Source: Bimastos eiseni (Eukaryota > Annelida > Clitellata > Crassiclitellata > Lumbricidae). Taken from it: a DNA stretch of 64,000 nt. Below, piece by piece: positions 37,036-49,300 of the stretch (its first letter is position 1; each line of letters starts with the position of its first letter). Made by a program: the position numbers and the translations under genes. The DNA lies in the NCBI GenBank assembly GCA_959347315.1, contig OY365807.1, positions 37,287,645 through 37,351,644 of the forward strand, read 5' to 3'. The notes beneath the pieces were generated by a model. It saw nothing but the letters and a program-made list of their open reading frames with translations. It was not told the DNA's origin and made no database searches.

Positions 37036-37337
37036 CATTTGAAATCTTTTAAATATAAAAATTTATATTCTCTATTTTTGCAGCTAAGCATTCACATGAC
37101 AAGTGTATTGTGATAATTCATTATTGATTTGTAAAGAGGAATAGGAATTGGCTCGATTTGCTGTTTGTAAGAGCGAAGGCTGCGTATTATGAGCCTCTTC
37201 GCTTCCAGAAGTTGGCTCACTGTTTAACTTAGTTGAATTTTTAAATTAAGTTGTATATTTCGATATTTGATGTGACGACATGACGTCACATATATCAGAC
37301 TCCTCTCCCCTTTGTCACAAATCGTCACAGATGTATG

Positions 37338-38655
37338 CAGTGATGGGCACCAACTACTTAACTAGTAGTTAAAACTGCTTTCTAACTACTTTCAAAATAT
37401 GTAGTTATAACTAATATTTAACTACTTTAGATATCAAGTAGTTATAACTACTTTTGTAACTACAACATAAGTAGTTAACTACTTTTAAAACAACTTTGCT
37501 AATGTTTTGTCATGGTGCATTGCAGTATGCAAATTTATGGCCAGCATTAATTGCTGACAGACTGTAATATTGAATGTATGTAATAAAAATGATCAGAAAC
37601 ACAATGACATATCCAATTGTAAACTAACAAGGACAAGAACTCCTAGCACAAGCTACAAAGCACCCTGATCAGAGCACAGTTTTAGCAGTAGGGGGCCTAT
37701 CATATGCCAACTTGTTACAACTACAAAAATGTCTAGGCCTAAATACAATTGATGCAAACTATTGGATAGTATTTAATATAGGCCTATCTACTCTTTTAGT
37801 GATAAGTACAAACATATTAACGCCAGACAGAATTCTTACTGCTTTTAGTTAGAGTGCCAGAAACCATCCCGGCCACTTAAAGGACTTTGAAGCTATCAGT
37901 TGCCTCATATCAAGCAAAGTGGACGTTTGATAATATTGGCCCCCTATGCTCTATTAAATATCATTGCATATTATCTCACCTTTTGCTCTCTGTATCAACC
38001 GTGCTTCTTCAATTCCTCGTACGTTGCCAATTGCTGCTCAGATCTAGGACGACCACAGCATGGTCTCTCCAGCCAGTCTCCTACCCTTGTGTTTCTCTCT
38101 GTCTCTGTCACCTTTATCATTTTTAACTCGACAGTCGTCTCTCTCAGGCCCACTTGTAACCCAGCAGCGAACCACTTGTGATCATCCAGCCGCACACTGG
38201 CTGCTTTCCTCATTATGAATCATTGGCCCCAACCTCTCTAGAAAGACCGCTTTACTATAGTTCTTACCGTGCAACAATCTCCAGGTATGCCATTAAACAG
38301 GCATAACGCCTGAGGCATTCTCTATAGTTCCGAGAGGAACCCACTTCCTCACATTAATAGGCCTATGTGCAAATTTTAAAGAAACAATTACACAGCAAAT
38401 TTACTCATGTGATCATTTGGACAACGTTCATGTTTGCTGTGAAATAACAGAAGTTCCTGTAAGAAGGAACTAGTAAGTAGGAAAAAATGTAGTTATTGTG
38501 AAATATTGTAGTTAACTTGAAACTACTTGATAAAAGTAGTTATAACTATTTCTTTAACTACTTCTTAAAAACTAGTTATAACTACTAGGCAACTACTTCT
38601 ATAGTAGTTATAACTACTAGTTAATAACTACAGTAGTTAAAAGTGCCCATCATTG
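37338..38655. mobile_element. Non-autonomous hAT element (1318 bp)
   Basis: The ends are CAGTGATGGGCAC (left) and the complement of CAATGATGGGCAC (right). The TSDs are GATGTATG (37330-37337) and GATATATG (38656-38663), 7/8 identical. Subterminal regions are packed with TAGTTATAACTA/AACTAC repeats in inverted orientation. No transposase frame is intact. Confidence 0.88.
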
Positions 38656-39170
38656 GATATATGACCCCTCCAACAGGTGCCTGACATCATTTATAGATGG
38701 CCACTCAGACTCAGTGTATAAATTCAAAGGGCCCCAAAATGTTTGCACCAAGGGCTCCGTTTTCTGTAAACGCGCCTCTGTGTACAAACAATGATGTTTG
38801 GCATTGGCATACATGAAATCCATTTTATCAGGCCACTATAATAAGACACTGCTACTGCTAAGTTAACAATCAATGCACTCTCATTCATTCCAATTTCAAA
38901 AGATTAAAAGGCTGAAGTCAGAAAAATACCATATGTAATGTACTGCACACCACCACTGTCACACAAAAATATAATTTACACACAAAAATGACAATAGTTT
39001 ACATAATTCTGGTAATATACTTGATACCAGATGTAAATAACTGGATGTGAACAACTGGGAAAGGATCTCTGTACACACATATATATATATAACAACGATT
39101 GAAACAATCACACATATCCAAACAAGTTGCATTAATTGTCAAGTAATTGTCAAGGACTCAAATTCGGGGC

Positions 39171-39454
39171 CATTGCTGTCCAACATGTGGCACTGATTCT
39201 AAGTGGTCCACATGAGCCCATTTAATTTCTGCAATATGTGTTAAAATTAAGTAAAAGACCTTTGGCCTACTTGTCAAAAGCTATTCGTTCATAGCTTGGT
39301 TTATCATTTGATAATGTGAACACAAAATCCATATTAAATAATACTAGAGTTAAAAAATTTTTTTAATTCAGTCTTCACTTTTGAGTTAACAGGCATGGCT
39401 CTCGGCTTCAAGAATAATTTCTTTGGTGGCCCACAATAAGGTTGGACAACACTG
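39171..39454. mobile_element. hAT-like MITE (284 bp), TSD not clear
   Basis: CATTGCTGTCCAAC at the left pairs with the complement of CAGTGTTGTCCAAC at the right. GTGG.CC.C motifs follow both ends. Flanking octamers match at only 5 of 8 positions. Confidence 0.6.
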
Positions 39455-39465
39455 ATCTAGGCAAT

Positions 39466-39486
39466 ATATATATATATATACATATA
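39466..39486. repeat. Short TA microsatellite and CT-rich tract (to 39720)
   Basis: A TA run is followed by about 190 bp of C- and T-rich low-complexity sequence. Confidence 0.7.
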
Positions 39487-41264
39487 TTAACTAGATGTTT
39501 GCCTGTCATAGGAAGGCAAAGTTTGGTACCCTTGCCATTCCCACTTCCACTTCTCCACACCTTCTCTCGTTTATCCTTCCATGTCCTTCCCCAGTGCTCC
39601 TCATCACCCCTCTGCCTCTCCATTCTGCTACATCTCTCCCCAATCCCTAAACCTACTCTTCCTCCACCTGCTCTCCATCCTCATCTCCCCTCTTCTTTAT
39701 TCTCCACAATGGTCCTTACCGCATATATCATTAGACGGCCACGCGATGGCCTATGACACCATCTGACAAGTGATGCAGTGAGTATAGCACGGACAGACAG
39801 AAGTCTTCTATTAGACTATTAATGACTAATGACTTATCAGAACACATCAAACATCAATCAATGGCTGCTTCAAGAGAAATCATAGTCAACAATCTTAGAA
39901 AGTCGAAATACATGTTTAGCTCATTTGCAACAAATTATATACACAGATAATTTACACATATGAAAATTACTACATTGGGTATAATCGCCACAAGAAAGCA
40001 GCTCTTTTGGCCAGATTCATTCTTGAAACAACCTAACTCCCAAGTTCATTCATGAAGAAATCTCATAAGATCCAACAAATAAAATATAAAATATTCTACT
40101 TATCTTATAAAAATTATAACTTTCACTCTAGCTCTGTCACCGTTATCCATATACATTAGCATTCTGTGCTATGCCTTCATTGTGTGGAGTTCAAAATTCA
40201 TAGCAGGACCTTTCTGAACAATCTTATACCATATGGCAGACCATATGATTTTAATAGCTGTACATGTTAAAAAAAATTGTAAATACCTGCTTATCGATGC
40301 AGAACTGACATAGCACCAATCACAATTTCTTTTAAATAGCTGGTAATCTAAAAGAAACTACAAATTGAAAACAATGTTGTGTAGGAAAGATCTCAGAATA
40401 TAATTACTGATGAGCAACACTGGAATCGTACACTCGTTTCAAAGACTCGAACAAAGCAAACAAGATACATGTACAGTATGATGCAAAACAATATAAGATC
40501 AAATAATGCAAAATTGCAGAATTACGAACAAAGCACCGGCAAATAACTAGACAAAATGTATGTCCTGGAAGTGACACAGCACATTTTAAGAAATTCAAAG
40601 GCGCTTAAGCTTGGCTACCTATCAATCAGACCAGGTAGAACTTAAGATAAGCAGAAATGTTTTTTTTCTGTCGTCTTCTTTAAAAATAAAATTGTTGTTG
40701 GAAGATGGTCTAACACATAAAACAGCAGCAAATAATCGAATTGTCAGTTTGGGTATGGGACAGCACATACTTTGCAGTGACGTAATTGCTCTATGATCAA
40801 CCTGTTAAATTACTGGTTAGCTCAATGATCGTTTATGACCAACAGTTTAACAACTTCACAGACAAAAATATCACTTCATGTCTAACTTTACAGATGTTGG
40901 AAATTGCAACAATGTTGGGCCATCCCACACAGCTGACAAACTGTTGTGCAACTAAATTGAACTTTGTATCTAGACAAAAATCTGAAGAATTTGAAGCTGT
41001 TCTAAGTTGTCCTTCCCAGCCCTAGTATAAGTCCAATATACACTGTAGCGGCCGCATGAATTGTCTTGAAAGGTATTGTGACATTCCAGTTTACCTTCTC
41101 ACTGCCTCGGATTTAGATATCAGTTTACTTGATGTTCATAAAATTGTCTCAGCAGCCAATCCATGCACTTTTGCAGTATCCAAAAGCTAGCTTTCTTCTC
41201 CGAAATTATAGTGGAGGGCATTAAATAATCTCCTGCATTGTGATGGATGCATTGCACTTATCTC

Positions 41265-42165
41265 CAGCTGACAGTTTATTTCTTAGATAAGATCTCAACT
41301 CTCAAACAACCCCAATGTTCCTTCCTCTGATCATTTACTGCACCCCAAGTCCCCTCCACAAACTCTTAGCTTTGTCCAACCAACAACTCTGGCCAAGATC
41401 CTCAATTTAATATTTCATGCTATTTTGAAAGTGTGACCTTTGCAGATATCTACAGGCCCATTAGACCTCATTCCTAATGCTTTTCCGAAGAGTTGTTTTC
41501 ATGTCTTGGGCCAACTTTCCCAACCACTGTCAACCGATCTTGTTTCTCTATTGCCTGTAACAAGTCTATTCAGACGTCTCAAAGTCCAAATTCCTCCCTC
41601 TGTGGAAAAGTCAACAACTACACACGTTTTATTGGCTGACGTCTGTTAAATCATATGGATTGCCTGTTCTGAGTGTATGTGCAGTATACTTCCAATTTTT
41701 AGTCCACCATGCCTTTTTCTGGCCATATCAAAAACATATGCAAATCAGCTAAATTTCACATGTGGGAAGTTTCACAGAATCCGATCTTGCATGTCTGAAA
41801 CTGCAAAAGTGTCACTCACAAAGTTCTGCTCGGTTTCTTGCCATCTTGATTAAGGCATCTCATTGTAACGCTAAGAAATTTTACAAAATATGGTTCAAAA
41901 CGCCGGCAAGAGCCATAAAACCCTAAACATATCAACATGCTACACTAGTATTGCTCCCTTGCGTCTACAAATATAGCACCTTATCAACAGACTCAAGCAA
42001 TGCCTTGTATCACGACCATGTTCGGCCCTCAGACATTCTCCATTGCTGGAATTAACTGCCTAGCTTTGTGTTCTATCATTTCTCTAATGGCATTCACAAC
42101 TAAACTTAACATTCATTTGTTTCAATTGGCTTACTGGCTGCTCCAACTACTCCTTTGTGACATAG
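41265..42165 (+). mobile_element. Decayed CR1-like LINE
   Basis: Scattered frames read TVYFLDKISTLKQP, TGPLDLIPNAFPKSCFHVLG (like C.LD.IPT.LLK.C.DVL), MPFSGHIKNICKSAKFHMWE (like F..HI..IC.SA...L) and TFSIAG...FTTKLNIHLFQLAY (the LINE C-terminus). These occur in correct order with several stops, so this is a full-length-order but dead RT. Confidence 0.75.
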
Positions 42166-42510
42166 TGGGCTTCAACCTGGCATCCACATGGATCACGATT
42201 TTGACTATGACTGCACTAAAAATGACTATCGATAGATTCTTATGCAATATGATGGTGGCACTATCGAAGTCATTAGATTAATTAATAAACTAGCGCATTA
42301 AAGTACAGTCCAGCAACATGCATTAATAGCTAAAAAACAAAATTCAGCAAAAAATACATTTTAATAGTTGCATAATTAAACCAAGCAGTGTTACTTGAGC
42401 CAGAATCATCAGCACCAAAAGTCCATCTATAACTGCACTATTAATTGCTTAGATGGTTATCATTTGCCTTCAATTGACAATAGGTCGTGACCAATTCTAG
42501 ATATAAACAC

Positions 42511-42992
42511 TACAGCTGTGGAAATTAACGATTAATTAATCGCTTAATCGTTAATTCTTTTTAACGATTAATCATTTCGATTATTCCGCCCATCACTAAT
42601 ATGTACCGGAAGTCTGAAAGAAACAACATAAACCATTTACATTGCAATATGGCGGCGGACAGTAATCGAGCTATTAAATATAAACACATATCAGGTCGAT
42701 TACATGAACATTTTGGATTTAAATTTTTGGCTAACGAAAATATCGAAAATGCTGATAACGTTTATTGCATTTATTGCATACCATGAATCTAACACTTCAG
42801 CATGAGCAAGAAAACCGTCTGTGTTATTTGCTGTATGTAACTAAATTCAGTAACTGAGAATTTTTATTGAAATGTCATCAATTTGTTAGGCAAATATAAT
42901 AAAACACATTTGTGTGATTTAATCGAAATTAACTATTAATTAATCGTTAATTTTTCAAAAGTTAACTATTAAATTAATCGTTAACAGCCCTA
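42511..42992 (+). mobile_element. hAT-like element with a BED-finger-like transposase start
   Basis: The inverted ends are ACAGCTGT...TTAACGATTAATTAA and the complement of TAGGGCTGTTAACGATTAAT. Inside, 42601-42786 reads MYRKSERNNI... with LHEHFGFKFLANENIENADN then VYCIYC, resembling the W/F-x-x-F...C-x-x-C of BED zinc fingers at hAT transposase N-termini; the frame then stops. The target-site duplication is ambiguous. Confidence 0.6.
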
Positions 42993-43856
42993 GTATTAAA
43001 CACTAATTAAAACAAAGCAACTCTTTGCACTTTTGAGTGCATTGATGCTAAAGATATAAGTTAAGAATTAAAACTGCTGAGGAATTTATCATTATATATA
43101 TATACACTATGCAAGATCTATCCACTACTTTCAATCAGCACATATGCCATAATGGTTAAGGCCAAATTTACATTCACCTTAACCCCAAAGAGAATATGTT
43201 CCCAAAGGCACCAGTTTGGCAGACTGGAATTACACTGCCCCATTGTCAACAAAACCTAGAAATGAAGCATATAGCATTCCACAATAAAGTGTCAGTGCTT
43301 ATGACAAATTTAATTCCTCACAATCATAGCATTAATAAAAATTTAAAAAACAATAATAACGTAATTTTACTGATCAAAAGTCAGCAGTTTTCAAATGGTA
43401 GTACATTTACCACATTGTCGTACACCAGGTGTCGCTAAGTGGCAAGGAAAAAATGTACATTTTAGACGATGACATTATCTCAACACAAACTTCATTGTCA
43501 TCAAATGCTCCCAAATGCACTGTCGGCTGTAGCTCTGCCCCAGACCCCATAAGAGAATTTAACGATGTTCCCCTAATAATTAATTAATGACAAGGGGACT
43601 TTGTAGTTTTTGATGTGACCCTTGCTGGTTATACACAAACATTTCTTGTTTTACCGGATGGGATGATAACAAAATTAAAAACCATTCAATCAAAGTGATT
43701 TTTAGCACACACACACACCAGTAAGTAACCTTATCAGATAAAAGCTAAGCTGTTCCAAAAATCTAACAAAACTTTGAAAAATGTGAACATTTTGCATACA
43801 TTCCTTAACAAAACCTGTCCGGTGATATTTGCATAGGTATCAAACTTAATCTTTTA

Positions 43857-44697
43857 CAGTAAAACTTCGTTATATTGAAGTTAAAGAGACCATCATCAAC
43901 AGTCTGATATATGCTTGTAACGCTACTGCAGGATGTGATTACTGGCATGATTTTCTCCAGATTGTTACAGACACTTTTCAGTTGTGTGCTGGAAACGTGT
44001 TGAGCACATCTGAAAGACTCGTAAGTGGTGCATCATAAATATCTTGTTACACTACATCCGAGGTTCGAAATAGGTTAAATATTCACATCAAGCTCTGGAC
44101 ACACCAACGAAAGCATGCATTGTTCTATAGCAACCACATGGCCTTAACCCTGCATATGTTGAATGAACTCCCTGGTCAAAGTCCATATTTTAAGGAACAC
44201 ATACAGTGGTTCTAACCCGAAATTCAAATCTCTTGAAATAAGCCACTATCAAATACATCACAGCTGTCAAAACTTTGTCGCCAACCTCTCTAGGATTAGG
44301 TCAACAAAGTAAGGCTAAGGTACGAAAGCGAAATTAAATATCACCTAGCCTCAATTGACTGACATCCCATAATGACAAAACATACAGGTGCACCAGTCTT
44401 TGTCTCATAAATAGAACCAGCTGGGAAAGAAAGCATTCGATAATTTTCATTAGTCAGCTGCAAAAAGGTCAATAGTATTGAGCTTAAAAGTGAAAATGGA
44501 ACTTCAATGTATCTGCCAACCAGTTTGATAGGGACCAAACAGTGGCTTTACAATAAGCGAGACTTTGTCGTAAGCAGGCTCAATAAAACAGAGCTAAGGT
44601 TGTATGGTTTTGCATTGGTCATAACTGAGCCTATGACTGTTATTCAAGATAACCAAAAGGTTGAAATATTGAACATCGAAATAACGAAGTTTTACTA
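43857..44697. mobile_element. pogo/Tigger-like element (841 bp) with TA TSD
   Basis: The left end CAGTAAAACTTCGTTAT and the complement of the right end (TAGTAAAACTTCGTTAT) match over 16 of 17 bases and are flanked by TA. These ends are typical of pogo/Tigger (Tc1/mariner superfamily). No transposase frame is present. Confidence 0.85.
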
Positions 44698-45853
44698 TAA
44701 TCAATGATAACAATAATCTTAAGAAATAATAATGCCAAAATAAATTTTACAAATGTTTGTGAAAAAATATATTTATAGAACACGTAAAAATTACTGAGCT
44801 AATAAGAAATGCTACTTAAGAAGATGTTTTTGAGACATTTGCAAGGACAGATAAATATGTTGCATTCGACATGTTGAACTGCCTCATATCTTCATAATCC
44901 TCATTCTATGGCATAATTAAGATAAATTCATCACAACAAAGTTAATGTCAATTAAATCTGCTTCACTAAAACCTATTTACAAAACCAAATCCCTAAAAAT
45001 AAAAAATAAAATGTCATGTTTCATCATAGAACTGCACATGGTGTAAGTGCGGTGACAATTTATCGCCACTAGTCTCTTACAGTACTCTGATCGCCCAATG
45101 CTATGCTCAGATTTCCCCAAATTTTTCATAAATATATGTACATTGCACACAAAATAAACAGCATACATGAACAGATTTCACAAACAAAAAAGATGTCATT
45201 ATCACTCTTGCAAGTAAAACCTAACAACCGACTTTAAAACATAAATTACAAAAATTAACAACAATTGACTGACTGACTATTCCTGGTGGAACAACTGACT
45301 GTAGCTGAGGCTGTGATGTCACCTTAATTACATAAACAAGACTACAATGCATAAGATAAGCACTTCCATAATACCAAATCAGATAGCAAATAACAATCAG
45401 TTGTCATCCATAGCAACAGATCAGAAAGCCAAGCCACAGATTAGAATTCTAGGAACCTGATTTCAAACCATAACATCAAATATGATTATAAAACACCAAA
45501 AAACCCAGCATTCTCTGCTATTGCATTAGAAACCATAACACCGGGTTAAGATAGAAAAGTTTACACCTATTTAGCAATTACACCTATAAATCAGATTCAA
45601 TGCGAGCAACAGTGCTCTTATCATTACAAACAAATTGTTCAAGTTAGCAGCAACACATCAACTCTTATGGTTTCCTGAACAGATAAGCACTTTAGGTAAG
45701 ATGACATGAGAGGCACTGGTATTGCTTGTATGAGCTTCCAGAATATGTGACATCAGGCATAAGCCACACTACACATAACAAGAAGCACAAACAAGATTCT
45801 CTTCAACACACCTTTTACAGATACATCATTTGCCACAACCAGTAGACAAAGTC

Positions 45854-46312
45854 TTAACCTTTCCTAATTCTTCTATATACCATCCACGTTCCAAACGCAG
45901 CAAAAATGCAGCAACCTAAAAACAGAGGAACTCTTAAATTACTATTTCCTGGAGTATCAGAGGACTCAGCCACAGAATGACGACATCCATCTCCAGCTTT
46001 GGATTCAATTCCGTACTTCTCATTCACAATTGTCTCGAGAGCAGTCCCAGTTTTCGTGAGACTATGAACATCATTGCTAGAAGTCACCCCAGCAAAAGAT
46101 GAATCTGGCTGGCTGGAATTAACTGGTAAGGTAGTATGGCTAACTGTGCCTGCTGTATTAGGTATGGCGTTCAAGCTCTCCATATTCACAAGATCAAGAT
46201 CTGAACTAGAGCTAAGCTGGTCACTGGAGGAACGTCTGTCAAATGCACGTAACATGGGATCATCAGAAATCGGCAAAGGAGTTTCAACAACTCCAATCTC
46301 CGTTATGGATTG
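45854..46312 (-). CDS. BCL2L13: BCL2L13-like coding exon 4 (linker and tail anchor)
   Basis: The acceptor is TTACATGTTAG (phase 0), followed by QSITEIGVVETPLPISDD, a Ser-rich linker and the C-terminal hydrophobic anchor. The linker is low-complexity and is not conserved by eye with vertebrate linkers. Confidence 0.82.
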   Translation of the reverse strand, partial: QSITEIGVVETPLPISDDPMLRAFDRRSSSDQLSSSSDLDLVNMESLNAIPNTAGTVSHTTLPVNSSQPDSSFAGVTSSNDVHSLTKTGTALETIVNEKYGIESKAGDGCRHSVAESSDTPGNSNLRVPLFLGCCIFAAFGTWMVYRRIRKG

Positions 46313-49300
46313 CTAACATGTAACAAAAAAAGATAAATATTCTAGATTGACAGTTTCAACAACATGCACAGAAATTAATTTGAGCAGATGACAATCATTC
46401 AATACATTACTCCATGTTCAGTTGGTTCCCCTTCTTTCAGCAGATCTCATATCGGGTCTCTTCATTGGTATGGCATTGTATAGATGGATCAGCTTCCAGG
46501 TACCTGCAGGAGCTATGCTGTTCTATCCTGAACATCCAATGCCGAGGTTCCCTTTGCTCTTCTTTACTGGCCAAGCTTCCTGTGCCTCGCTTCAAGACTT
46601 CCATGCGGCAGCACCAAGCCTTCTCAGTTGCTAACGCTGCAACTTGGAATGGACTCCCTGTCGCCCTTTGCCTAGTGCCCAGGGGGCCACTCCCCATTGT
46701 TCTATGCCAACCTTAAGACTGTACTGTTTAGCAGGGGTTGGGTCGGCAACAATCCTGGGTTGATGTTCTTAAAGGGGTGCTATATAAATTCTCCAAATAA
46801 ATAGATAAATAAAAATAAATAGAAACAATTAAAATATCAAAGAATTAAATTTCATTAGAATGCATTTAAAATACAGCATGCCTTCTGATATCTTTAATAC
46901 GTTGATAGAAAATACACTGAGCACTAGAAGACAACCTAGTCAAATGACAAGTCTTCAATGCAATACAATACAACTGTTATTTGATATCGCCCTTCTTACA
47001 TTTTAGTTCAGAAGTGCATACACGCCTTGACAGCGCAACTGCAGTTGTAATGCAGAGCAATTGTGTGCAAAGGACTTGCTCAAGGTCTCTACACAGTGCC
47101 TGGTGCCTCGGGTCGAACACGTTCACTCAGCCCACACTGCCCGCTATGGGCCGGCCGCTCTAACCAATCACCCACCATGCCACACACAAGCCATTACACA
47201 TGCCAATACAATGTCCTGGTGTAAATTAGAGTGTGACAATTTTTAATTTGCCCGTATAATGCTAAGACACAACTGCTTTTTGGTTTGATGTAAATAGACA
47301 CATCAAACTTTATCAAGTCAATTTCAGTATAAGGCTCAGTCACCAGAGAAATTGTGCTAGTAGATAAATATTATCTTTTCTTAACGTCTTACCTACAGAT
47401 TACCAGTAAGTTGTTCTAAATTCTTGAACATTTCCCACTGAGTTAAGTTTTTTGGGTAATTTCATGCAACAAAAGTAAAAACCTACATATTGCATAACTT
47501 TCAATCACACTGATCAACCAATTCTGTTTAGAATTTTTGATTAAAAAACTTTTATCTGTGATTTTGCGGTTACAAATAGTGACTGCTGAATGTTTTTAAA
47601 AGTAGCATTTGTACTTACCCAACCTCCTCTGCTGATGATGAAATCAGCAATGTGGTCGGTTATGAAACGAGCCGTATATTCAGCCAGTTTTCCAACACTT
47701 CGGTCGCCCTGTGCCAGAAGCGTCAATGACACTCTCTGACTAAGCAGCAACACAAGCGCCACCTATGCAATAGTTAACCGAAAAACAAACAGTAAGAGAC
47801 TCAAAAGATTGCTCTGATAAACATAAGTGGCTATCCAAATCATGCATCAAAGAGCAGGGCCACTGGCTGCCAAGGTATTTTCTTCCAGAATGCTACACAT
47901 AATTAATTATAAATCCAAAAAAAGATTACATACCAGAAGCAAAAGAAATTGAAATGAGTTTAAATATCTTATTTTAAAGAAACTGTATCAAATTCAACAG
48001 AATGAGACACAGACTACGAGTATTCAACTTGTAAAATAGACAATTCAATGGCCTGAGCAAACCAGGACCCATGCTACCTGTGTCCAACCGGCAGAAGAAT
48101 GATGAAGAAGATGCAGTGCAGCCTCCTGCAGAGCATCATAAGTGAGTCGGCCAAGCAGCTGCAACCTGAGCAGTTCATCCGTGGCATTGCTGAGAACGAC
48201 GTAGTAATCATCTTCCACTCGGTCTCCAATCACACGCAACATGTCAGCGACCTGACTCTCAGGTGACACCAAAGCAGATGTGCTAAGAAGCGATGGCGGA
48301 CATTGGAGAAGCCCTGGTGGATTAGGTCTCTCAGTTCCTATAGCAGAAACAGATATTTAGAAACTATTCATAAGAACACCTTACCACAGAAATAAATATG
48401 CTTCAAAAAGTAAAGTAGCATTAAATTATGATTTTTATTTATTTATAGCACCTACATGCGTGCAATCAGTAAATCTCAGTCTGGGACACACCTAACAATC
48501 CTCAACAAAGTATCCCCAATATCGTACTCACATATATATCAGGCAGCTTAGTATTCACATCTTTGGCCTGGTAATCTGAAATTCACTCCCAAATGTACTG
48601 ACTTGCCTCCCTACATTGCATCAGTTCAAAAATAAGCTGAAAATGTATCTCATGCCCACACTAAATTAGAAAAGACCTTTATTTAATCATAATAATTGCA
48701 AAAATGTGGTGCTTACTGTGTATCACACTGTGACATGTCATAAATGATTCATACTACCAGTTGCGTCAGCTTCGAACTGTTTCCCGCTCGCTAACTCCAG
48801 ACGCCACAGCTACCCTTGTTCACGCCTTCATTACTGGATTACTGTTGCTCACTCTATGCAGGCCTTCCAGCTGGGTGTTTGCGATGCCTGGAGCGGGTCC
48901 GACGTTCTGATGCATGTCTTGTGGGACGCATTCCTAAATTTGGCCATGTATCCGACTATATGCTGGATGTGCTCCACTGGCTCCCCTCCAACAGCGAATC
49001 TTGTAACGTATCATCTCTTTGGTATGGTGGTCCTTGCTATGTCTCGCCCCTGTCTATCTTCACGATCTCTGTTACTCTACTTTTGAGTGTACTGGGTCGC
49101 CGCTCTCTACGCTCTACTGAGCGAGGCATGCTCATTGTCCCATTTGCCCATACAACTACTAAACAGAATCGTGCCTTCTCAGTGGTTGGTCTCTCACTCT
49201 GGAACATGCTCCCGTTGGCGCTGCGGTCCAAGGGTATACTCAAACTCATTTTATACTTGCCTTAAAACTGTTCTTTTTAAACGTGCTGGAGTCGGAAGTG

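Larger units (their letters stand above)
32526..45853. other. Convergent intergenic spacer
   Basis: The spacer lies between the two gene 3' ends. Outside the repeats listed I see no gene. Notable blanks are 34.0-35.3 kb and 39.8-41.2 kb, both AT-rich. Weak open frames at 34301-34678 and 40.6-41.0 kb match nothing I know. Confidence 0.6.

Noticed and set aside
39442..39756. 104-codon open frame rich in Pro, Leu and Ser
   Set aside because: Arises from a CT-rich low-complexity tract following a TA repeat.
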